The notes under the pieces are model-generated. The model saw only the letters and a list, made by a program, of their open reading frames with translations, was not told the DNA's origin and did not search any database. DNA of 26,568 nucleotides from Methanocorpusculum sp. MCE (GTDB lineage Archaea; Halobacteriota; Methanomicrobia; Methanomicrobiales; Methanocorpusculaceae). Of the stretch, positions 1 to 5,767 are shown piece after piece; positions within the stretch are counted from its first letter, which is position 1, and each line of letters opens with the position of its first letter. The stretch spans positions 1-26,568 of the forward strand of contig NIZU01000107.1 of the NCBI GenBank assembly GCA_003315675.1. The letters are read 5' to 3'. A program made the translations under genes and the position numbers.

Positions 1-22
1 ACGCAACAAAAGAGAAAACTAG

Positions 23-46
23 TCCCTGTCAGGCGTCAATTTAAAT
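23..46 (+). repeat. Left terminal inverted repeat of the IS (candidate)
   Basis: This segment matches the reverse complement of 1643-1666 at 18 of 24 positions. It overlaps a perfect 16-base palindrome at 35-50 (GTCAATTTAAATTGAC) that abuts the transposase start, a plausible transposase binding or autoregulation site. Confidence 0.55.
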
Positions 47-54
47 TGACCAAA

Positions 55-1503
55 ATGAAAACTAACCGCTTCACAGAGACACTCAATATTACACCCACTC
101 CCCACATATCTTTTCCGATTGGCCCGCTCCTCCTCAGCGAAAAAATGTTCACCTCCCTTGACCTTGTCTCCCTCTTCTCCCCGCTGAAAAAGAAAGGAAT
201 CGACATCTCCACCCTGATCAAAGCCCTCGCCGCCTACAAACTCAGCGACAACTTCAGCATCAAAAGAGCTCATTCCTGGCTCATGCAGCCGGAAACCAGA
301 GAATACTATAATCTCCCTTCGTTCACGGGAAAAACGCTGTATCGTCTTCTGGAAATGCTCGGGCAAAACAGTGCATTCATCATCTCCGGACTCCAGGAGA
401 GAATATTTTCCCGCTGTCAGTTCGAGCACACCGACGTAAATCTCGACTGGACAAGTCTTGTTCTTCACGGCAGTGCTTCACCTTTGGGGAAATACGGCTA
501 CAGTCGTGATCATCGACCAGATAAACTGCAGATAACTCTTGGGATCACCGAACTTGCTCACCCGATCAATGTACCGATCGGCGTAACGGTGAAAGCTGGA
601 AATGTGAATGACGTTACCCATTTCCGGTCAACCTTCCTCCAATCCCAGAAAAAACTCACCGAAGGTTCCATGGTTATCTTCGATAAAGGAGCCGGATCAA
701 AACAAAATCTGGAGCTCGTGGAGGTGTGCGGTCATGACTATTTGACCGCAAAGAAACTGAACACCAGTGACGATAAGATCATCAAAACGTTTTGGCAGAG
801 GAAGCCTGTTCAGCTCAATCTTGATGAGCAAACGGAAAAACAGGGTATATATGGTATCAAAATCGTGAAACCTGGCAGTGTAACCTATTTCTATTTCTCG
901 CAGGGGCTCGAGGCGCAGAATCTGGATGCTTTGTCACGGAAAGTGTACCGGCAGTTCATGGAGGCGGAGGTGATTCAGGAGTGTATTTCCCGAAACAAAA
1001 AGCTGCCGAAGAAGATTGGGATCTCAAATCCGCTGGTGAAGATTACCTATTCCGTTCAGACAAAGCTCCTGCAGATGTCGGAAGAGGAGGCGCTTGCGTT
1101 TCTCCGGGAGAAGCTGAATACTGGAAGAGGGGGATTTTTCGCCCTAACTTCAAGCAGGAATTTGACACTTGCAGAAGCGCTTGAACGCTACCGAAAAAAG
1201 GATTCGATTGAGAAGATCTTTCATTCGCTAAAGAATGAGATCGAGATTAAACCACTGAGGGTATGGACGGAAAATAGTATTCGCGGCGCAATTCTGATCG
1301 GGTTTCTGGCACAGCTGTTTGTGTCTCTGGTGCGATATGAGGTTCAGGAAGCAAAGCATGTGGCTACAAAATTCATCAAATATTCGCTGATGAATTTGAC
1401 AGTTACGATGATGAAGGGGAAAGAGAGAGGTCACCGATGTTTGTTTTCCAATTTTGATGCGCTGAATACGGCGATACTCGGGCTAAAATGCGGGGTGGGG
1501 TGA
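55..1503 (+). CDS. IS1634/IS4-family DDE transposase
   Basis: A 482-residue DDE transposase predicted to cut and rejoin the ends of the surrounding IS. The ATG at 55 is preferred to an in-frame TTG at 46 because TTG lies inside the palindrome at the left end. Visible features are an N-terminal helical region, a first catalytic-Asp candidate in NLDWTSL (about residue 130), a second in VIFDKGAG (about residue 205), and the C-terminal signature Y-R-K-K-D-S-I-E-K-I-F-H-S-L-K (about residues 380-395) supplying the catalytic Glu, followed by a hydrophobic region typical of IS4-type C termini. The frame is intact, so the gene may still be active. The exact IS family (IS1634 against another IS4 group) is from motif recognition only. 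Confidence 0.8.
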   Translation: MKTNRFTETLNITPTPHISFPIGPLLLSEKMFTSLDLVSLFSPLKKKGIDISTLIKALAAYKLSDNFSIKRAHSWLMQPETREYYNLPSFTGKTLYRLLEMLGQNSAFIISGLQERIFSRCQFEHTDVNLDWTSLVLHGSASPLGKYGYSRDHRPDKLQITLGITELAHPINVPIGVTVKAGNVNDVTHFRSTFLQSQKKLTEGSMVIFDKGAGSKQNLELVEVCGHDYLTAKKLNTSDDKIIKTFWQRKPVQLNLDEQTEKQGIYGIKIVKPGSVTYFYFSQGLEAQNLDALSRKVYRQFMEAEVIQECISRNKKLPKKIGISNPLVKITYSVQTKLLQMSEEEALAFLREKLNTGRGGFFALTSSRNLTLAEALERYRKKDSIEKIFHSLKNEIEIKPLRVWTENSIRGAILIGFLAQLFVSLVRYEVQEAKHVATKFIKYSLMNLTVTMMKGKERGHRCLFSNFDALNTAILGLKCGVG

Positions 1504-1525
1504 GGCTGGATAGGGGGAGAAGAGG

Positions 1526-1607
1526 CAACTGTCAAATTCTCTTTTTTCCCATTTTTAGAAGTGGGAGGAGCGAGAGCGCTAAAGGGGGGGAGTTGCCAAC
1601 TGTCAAA
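1526..1607. repeat. Direct repeat CAACTGTCAAA in the IS 3' region
   Basis: The 11-mer CAACTGTCAAA occurs at 1526-1536 and again at 1597-1607, 71 bases apart, in the non-coding stretch behind the transposase. Between them lie an inverted pair TCCCA/TGGGA (around 1547-1566) and a run of seven G (1584-1590). These may be sub-terminal transposase binding sites; that role is inference. Confidence 0.5.
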
Positions 1608-1642
1608 GTCAGGTTATGCGGCAATCTTTAAGAGAGAAATTT

Positions 1643-1666
1643 ATTTGAATTGACATCCCACAGGAA
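1643..1666 (-). repeat. Right terminal inverted repeat of the IS (candidate)
   Basis: Read on the minus strand, this segment matches 23-46 at 18 of 24 positions, with the longest shared block GTCAATT and the flanking AAAT. It marks the probable right boundary of the insertion sequence. Confidence 0.55.
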
Positions 1667-1896
1667 AATAAACTGAAGAAGAAGTAGTATCAATTTGGTT
1701 TCACTAAATTAATGACTTGTTTTTCTATGAATCTGGCCTGATATTTTTCAACCATTTTTTGGATTACCTCGTAAGATCCCTTGTCTTACTGAATTTTTCG
1801 AGGCATGTTTTGAAGTTGGCTTTCTGGATGATAATCAAATATATTTGATAACGACTATCAAGACAAAACTTAGGAACATTGAACTTCGGAAAACAG
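1667..1896. other. Gene-free interval between the IS and tRNA-Glu
   Basis: About 230 AT-rich bases without a credible gene. It contains several short T runs and a perfect 16-base palindrome at 1834-1849 (ATCAAATATATTTGAT). The part next to the tRNA (TTTT on the minus strand at about 1890-1893) may serve as its 3' trailer and termination site. No conserved coding sequence is seen on either strand. Confidence 0.5.
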
Positions 1897-1969
1897 TGCT
1901 GATATGGGGATTCGAACCCCAGTCGCCGGCGTGAGAGGCCGGCATGATTGGCCACTACACTATATCAGC
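1897..1969 (-). tRNA. tRNA-Glu (anticodon CTC)
   Basis: A 73-base cloverleaf on the minus strand: acceptor GCTGATA pairing with TATCAGC, discriminator A, D arm beginning GTG and closing with CAT, anticodon stem CCGGC/GCCGG around the loop CTCTCAC (anticodon CTC), and T arm TGGGG-TTCGAAT-CCCCA. It delivers glutamate to GAG codons. The CCA tail is not encoded, so it must be added by CCA-transferase. The gene lies between an insertion sequence and the DRG GTPase gene, which runs in the opposite direction. Confidence 0.95.
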
Positions 1970-2000
1970 AGACAAAAGTGCGTAATAAGATTGACAGCAG

Positions 2001-2012
2001 GAATATTTATAG
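2001..2012 (-). promoter_or_regulatory. TATA box for tRNA-Glu
   Basis: On the minus strand this reads CTATAAATATTC, a good archaeal TATA element. Its centre is about 37 bases upstream of the mature tRNA 5' end, consistent with a transcription start roughly 25 bases downstream of the box plus a short leader. Confidence 0.55.
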
Positions 2013-2103
2013 ATGACGAAGTAGGATAGAGCAGATGAGGAGAGAATGGGATTGTAGGTCTGCATATCTTCATCATATCCCACTACCAATAAATATAGAC
2101 ACT

Positions 2104-3216
2104 ATGGGACTCGAAGAAGATATTCGTGCAATTGAGGACGAGATAAAAAATACCAAATACAACAAAGCTACCTCGCAGCACATCGGGCGTCTGAAAGCGA
2201 AACTCGCCAAAATAAAAGACGACATGATCCTGCGTGCAATTAAATCCGTTGGCGGGGGAGAGGGGTTTGCAGTAAAGAAATCCGGGGATGGAACCATCGT
2301 TCTGGTAGGATTCCCATCGGTTGGTAAATCGACACTTCTAAATAAGCTTACCGGAGCGCAGAGTGAAACCGCTTCCTACGCATTTACCACACTCACCGTC
2401 GTTCCGGGACTGATGGAATACAAAGGCGCAAAGATCCAGATCCTGGATATCCCGGGACTGATTGCCGGCGCTGCGATGGGTAAAGGCAGGGGAAAGGAAG
2501 TTATTGCGGTCGTTCGAACAGCCGATTTGATCGTGATCCTGGGAGACGTGTTCAACGCCGTGCATGTGGATGTGCTGATGCAGGAACTTTACGACTCAGG
2601 CATCCGAATAAACAAACCGAAACCGGATATTACGATCAAAAGAGCCGGCGGAGGAGGTATCAGACTAAACAGGGTCGGTGCAGTAAAACTTGGACTTGAA
2701 GAGGTCCGCGCGATTCTTGCCGAAAATAAAATCATGAACGCTGATGTCCTGATTCGCGGCAGCAACATAACTCAGGATGATCTGGTGGATGCGATGCAGG
2801 GAAACAGGATTTATATTCCAGCATTCATTGCCATCAACAAGGTTGATCTGATCAGCGATGCCCAGCGCAAAGAGGTCGAGGAACACATGCGCGAGAAATA
2901 CGGCGTCGACCCCATCATGATCTCCGCTCACAAAGGCTATCACATTCAGGAGCTCCAGGATGCGATCTACGAACATCTCGGGTTCGTCAGAATCTACATG
3001 AAGCCTTACGGCGAAGAGGCAGATATGGAAGAGCCGATGATCATGCGCAAAGGAAGCACCATCGAGGATATCTGCCACCGGCTCCACCGGGACTTCGTCG
3101 ATCAGTTCCGTTACGCAAAAATCTGGGGTACCTCAGTCAAACATGATGCAGCCAAGGTTGGTCTGAAACACGTGGTTGAGGACAATGATATCGTAACGAT
3201 CGTTACGAAGTTGTAA
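2104..3216 (+). CDS. DRG-family GTPase with TGS domain
   Basis: A 370-residue member of the developmentally-regulated GTP-binding protein family of the OBG/TRAFAC class, thought to act on ribosomes or translation. The start at MGLEEDIRAIEDEI is chosen because this is the usual N terminus; an in-frame ATG at 2035 would add 23 residues unlike the family. Seen in order: basic coiled N terminus (1-60), G1 GFPSVGKST (69-77), G3 DIPGLI (about 113-118), the DRG-specific insert, G4 NKVD (about 245), G5 SAH, and a C-terminal TGS domain (about 290-369). There is no Shine-Dalgarno site; CATAT lies 28 bases and ATAAATATA 6 bases before the ATG, suggesting a leaderless transcript. Its last 14 bases overlap the convergent gene at 3203. 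Confidence 0.95.
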   Translation: MGLEEDIRAIEDEIKNTKYNKATSQHIGRLKAKLAKIKDDMILRAIKSVGGGEGFAVKKSGDGTIVLVGFPSVGKSTLLNKLTGAQSETASYAFTTLTVVPGLMEYKGAKIQILDIPGLIAGAAMGKGRGKEVIAVVRTADLIVILGDVFNAVHVDVLMQELYDSGIRINKPKPDITIKRAGGGGIRLNRVGAVKLGLEEVRAILAENKIMNADVLIRGSNITQDDLVDAMQGNRIYIPAFIAINKVDLISDAQRKEVEEHMREKYGVDPIMISAHKGYHIQELQDAIYEHLGFVRIYMKPYGEEADMEEPMIMRKGSTIEDICHRLHRDFVDQFRYAKIWGTSVKHDAAKVGLKHVVEDNDIVTIVTKL

Positions 3217-3997
3217 TCAGCGCACGAAGGTCCTGCAGTTCATGAACGGCTGCCCGCAGACCGTCAAGAAGCAGCGGGAGGTTGGCCGCTGTGAGAGAAC
3301 CGAGTGAAGCTGCAAAAGCCGCATTCTCAACTATTCCGGGCTGCATCTTTCGCGCAGCAAGAATCCTTCTGACAAGAAGGAGGAGAAGAGCCGACATGAA
3401 GGCAGAGGTCAAAAGAGAGAACAGCAGCCTGAAAAGGCGCTTGACCGGACCATCCAGCATCTCCGATATTTTTTCCTCCGACTGACCCTCATCCCCGTAA
3501 ATATAGGCAACACCGGTGATGAGATAGGGCGCCGCGGCCGAAGCGAACATATCATAGGCCCCATCCTCCGAAAAAATAACTTCGGACACTGTTTTCTGCC
3601 CGACAAGAACATCTGTCAGGGTCTTTAGGAGGGAAATGTCATTTTCCGAGTCCTTGGAGATTTCATCAGGCGCTGTGTAGATCGTCTGCAGGATCTCAAC
3701 GATCTCCTCTGCCGAAAGAGAAGATGCGAATTTTTCAGAAAACTCTTCGCCAAGGGAAGGGGGGATACCCGTAATCGCCAGGATCGGTTCGAAGTTTTCC
3801 GGCAGAAAACCGGCACTCTCCGCAACCCGCCGCAGAACCACGGCGAGACGGCCGTCCAAAACATCAATATCGGTTTGAGGGATCTCAGAAAGAGTCCCTG
3901 ACCCGACATCGCACAGCAGAGATGCAGCCGTTTCAAGCGAAGCGAGCGCATCATCTATATTTCCTTCATGGAGATACTCCTCTGCGGTATCAAGCAA
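3203..3997 (-). CDS. Hypothetical protein with C-terminal membrane segments
   Basis: I do not recognise a family. The 264-residue product has an acidic helical N-terminal two thirds that begins with a TPR-like stretch (residues 1-30), then a strongly hydrophobic segment at about 191-212 followed by the basic LVRRILAARK, and a second weakly hydrophobic segment at about 226-247. It could be a cytoplasmic domain anchored by a C-terminal hairpin. The start is uncertain: the first usable codon is TTG at 3997, but the frame stays open to a TAA near 4070 and the upstream translation (for example DTFPDRFSSINA) looks protein-like, though without ATG or GTG. The gene converges on DRG with a 14-base overlap. 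Confidence 0.65.
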   Translation of the reverse strand: MLDTAEEYLHEGNIDDALASLETAASLLCDVGSGTLSEIPQTDIDVLDGRLAVVLRRVAESAGFLPENFEPILAITGIPPSLGEEFSEKFASSLSAEEIVEILQTIYTAPDEISKDSENDISLLKTLTDVLVGQKTVSEVIFSEDGAYDMFASAAAPYLITGVAYIYGDEGQSEEKISEMLDGPVKRLFRLLFSLLTSAFMSALLLLLVRRILAARKMQPGIVENAAFAASLGSLTAANLPLLLDGLRAAVHELQDLRALITTS

Positions 3998-4251
3998 AGC
4001 GTTAATCGATGAAAAACGGTCCGGGAACGTATCCTCTGAAGACAGGGATACAGTAATGTATGCAGATTAACGTGATAAAGGATTACCAAGACTCTAAAAC
4101 AGAATTATTCAGACATCGATCATTTCACTTCATTCATGAAGTTGAATCCAACCCTTGCAGCTTTTTCACGTTTTTTGGCAGTTCACCTCCGTAAACTGTC
4201 TTACAAAAGTAAATAGATTTATAATGATATAAAGATGTTGGTCAAAAATCC

Positions 4252-4258
4252 AAAAAAA
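4252..4258 (-). terminator. T-tract terminator behind tRNA-Arg
   Basis: The minus strand has seven consecutive T just downstream of tRNA-Arg, followed by a further TTTTT a few bases on. U-rich tracts without a hairpin are typical archaeal terminators. Confidence 0.5.
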
Positions 4259-4266
4259 GCGTTATA

Positions 4267-4341
4267 CGGGCCTGGAGGGATTCGAACCCCCGACATTCGG
4301 GTTAGAAGCCCGACGCTATATCCTGGCTAAGCCACAAGCCC
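4267..4341 (-). tRNA. tRNA-Arg (anticodon TCT)
   Basis: A 75-base cloverleaf on the minus strand: acceptor GGGCTTG/CAGGCCC (one G-T pair), discriminator G, a D arm starting GC and ending GC, anticodon stem TCGGG/CCCGA around the loop CTTCTAA (anticodon TCT), and T arm GGGGG-TTCGAAT-CCCTC. It reads AGA and probably AGG arginine codons. CCA is not encoded. It stands alone in the gap between two minus-strand protein genes. Confidence 0.95.
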
Positions 4342-4375
4342 ACGCTGGTAACGCCTTAACCTATTCGCTTTTCAC

Positions 4376-4385
4376 AAAGATAAAC
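4376..4385 (-). promoter_or_regulatory. Possible TATA element for tRNA-Arg
   Basis: The minus strand reads GTTTATCTTT about 39 bases upstream of the tRNA 5' end, the same distance as the clearer box of tRNA-Glu. The match to a TATA consensus is only moderate. Confidence 0.35.
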
Positions 4386-4459
4386 CCTTCCTAAACCAAC
4401 GAAGGAAAAGCACATCTTTTTCGATCAACACAGAGAGAAATGAAACGGGGAAGAGATGA

Positions 4460-5212
4460 TTACCCGTACATTATGTCTTCATCGAACGCAGTTGGGGGGA
4501 CATCGCTCTTTTTCACATCCTCGGCAAGTATCTGGAGCATGGGTTCAATGGAATCGGCCTGGGCAATGAGCGGCTCGGTATCAAGCGCAAGGCCGTAAAT
4601 TGAACTGATTACGGAAAGACCGGCTGCAGAAGCCCGCGGGTCGACATCAAAGTTTGTTTCAACAAGAAAACCGGTGGCAGGTATTTTCCTCAGACAGGCT
4701 TCCGTCAGAAATCCGCCGGTAATACCAGTGATATTGAGGGCTGGGAGAATTTGACATGAGGACTTGATTTTTTCAATACCTTCAGCGGTTGTTGCAACAC
4801 CGAAGACGCGTTCTCAGTCACCGCCGGTGACCACACCGCCGATCAAAATGATCTCGGTAACGACGGTCCTGGCGCAGAGCCATTCAAGGATCCTTGAAGG
4901 AATCGTACACGAGCCCTCATCAGAGACGGGAACATCAGAGAGAACAACAAGCAGCCGCCCTTTCTCATAAAGACGAAGAGGGGCCTGGGCAAGACCGGCG
5001 GTCGCGAGAGAAACCGCAGGAAGAAGCGGACTGGCGATATTTCCAATATGAGTAAAGGATAAAGCTTCTACAAGATATTGAACGGCAATGCTTCCAACAA
5101 GGCCGGAGCCCGGGAATTCTGCCGAGACACGAACCAGAGGATCGTCACCTGCGTGAGAGGCATTGATCATACAATGTGTGCCGCTGTCACTGCCTTCTGA
5201 ACTTTTTTCCAT
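4460..5212 (-). pseudogene. PAC2-family proteasome assembly chaperone homologue with in-frame TGA
   Basis: The frame encodes a PAC2-type protein related to archaeal PbaA/PbaB, which help assemble or activate the 20S proteasome. The N-terminal half shows the family pattern (FPGSGLVGSIAVQYLVEAL, then THIGNI and P-x-V-S). After GGVVTGGD a TGA at 4814-4816 is codon 133, but the same frame continues as ERVFGVATTAEG for 117 more codons to TAA at 4460. The extended protein ends Met-Tyr-Gly, a hydrophobic-Tyr-X (HbYX) tail, the motif that docks on the proteasome alpha ring. The full length of about 250 residues fits the family. TGA is an ordinary stop for neighbours such as leuS, hisI and porA. A recent nonsense mutation or a sequence error is most likely. 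Alternative starts are ATG at 5227 or 5170. Confidence 0.75.
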
Positions 5213-5347
5213 ACTCTTTAGTCTCATTTTAGAGGGATAATACTTCGGATACGGGCGGGAAAGAAATCGATGCCGGAGGTTCAGACCTTGCGGGCAAGCT
5301 GCACTGGAAAGCAACTAATTTTAGACTGGCCGTCTATACTATATGGT

Positions 5348-5692
5348 ATGCAGGAATACGAAGTAAAGCGCGGAAACACCAGCACTCTCGAAGAAAGGAT
5401 AAAAACAGGGTTTTCAGATATTTTCGGCGTCAAACCAACTGTAAAAGACGGCCATTATACGATTTCCTACGGAAGCATGTCACGCCTTGAAGTCTGGGCC
5501 GGAGAAAAAAACAAGACCTTGATGGTGGATACAGAGACGGATGCGACCATCCTTTCGATGCCGGACGAACAGGCAGACCCGATCATTCTGGACACAAATA
5601 AGAAGTTCAGGTCCTATCTTGATGTAGTCACCTGCTTTACCACAAAGGAACGGGTCAAACGGGCAAAGAAAGCAGCCGAGAAAGAAGAATAA
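5348..5692 (+). CDS. DUF5611-type small methanogen protein
   Basis: A 114-residue soluble protein beginning MQEYEVKRGNT, resembling the conserved family of unknown function DUF5611 found in methanogens. The start at 5348 is chosen because MQEY-x-VKRG is the usual opening; an upstream in-frame ATG at 5270 adds an unlike segment. The body alternates strand and helix (HYTISYGSMSRLEVW, KTLMVDTETD) and ends in a highly charged lysine/glutamate tail (KRAKKAAEKEE) that may bind nucleic acid or another protein. It is divergent from the PAC2 gene across a short interval and converges on leuS. The function is unknown and the family assignment is from memory. Confidence 0.75.
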   Translation: MQEYEVKRGNTSTLEERIKTGFSDIFGVKPTVKDGHYTISYGSMSRLEVWAGEKNKTLMVDTETDATILSMPDEQADPIILDTNKKFRSYLDVVTCFTTKERVKRAKKAAEKEE

Positions 5693-5744
5693 AATACATA
5701 ACGTATCTCAATTTTTTAGAGTTCAGCTCATTACAAGATTTTAG

Positions 5745-5767
5745 AAAAATGAGTGAGTGTTCACTCA
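5745..5767 (-). terminator. Hairpin plus T-tract terminator of leuS
   Basis: On the minus strand a perfect seven-base stem (TGAGTGA/TCACTCA, four-base loop) is followed at once by TTTTTC. The hairpin begins inside the last codons of leuS, covers its TGA stop and looks like a bacterial intrinsic terminator. Confidence 0.6.

Larger units (their letters stand above)
24..1665 (+). mobile_element. IS1634/IS4-type insertion sequence
   Basis: One long transposase gene lies between imperfect inverted ends. The left end at 23-46 and the reverse complement of 1643-1666 match at 18 of 24 positions, including a shared CCTGT and GTCAATT-x-AAAT. Outside this stretch the similarity stops, so the element probably runs from about 24 to about 1665. 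I see no clear target-site duplication; the flanks (AGT on the left, AAAT on the right) do not repeat. The roughly 140 bases between the transposase stop and the right end are non-coding and hold a direct repeat. The family is assigned from transposase motifs and the boundaries are inferred. Confidence 0.65.

Noticed and set aside
1897..4341. Integrated element using a tRNA as attachment site
   Set aside because: No integrase gene and no duplicated tRNA 3' end is present near either tRNA.
4814..4816. Selenocysteine at the PAC2 TGA
   Set aside because: No SECIS-like hairpin was seen downstream, PAC2 proteins are not selenoproteins, and this methanogen order is not known for selenocysteine. 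Pyrrolysine would need TAG.
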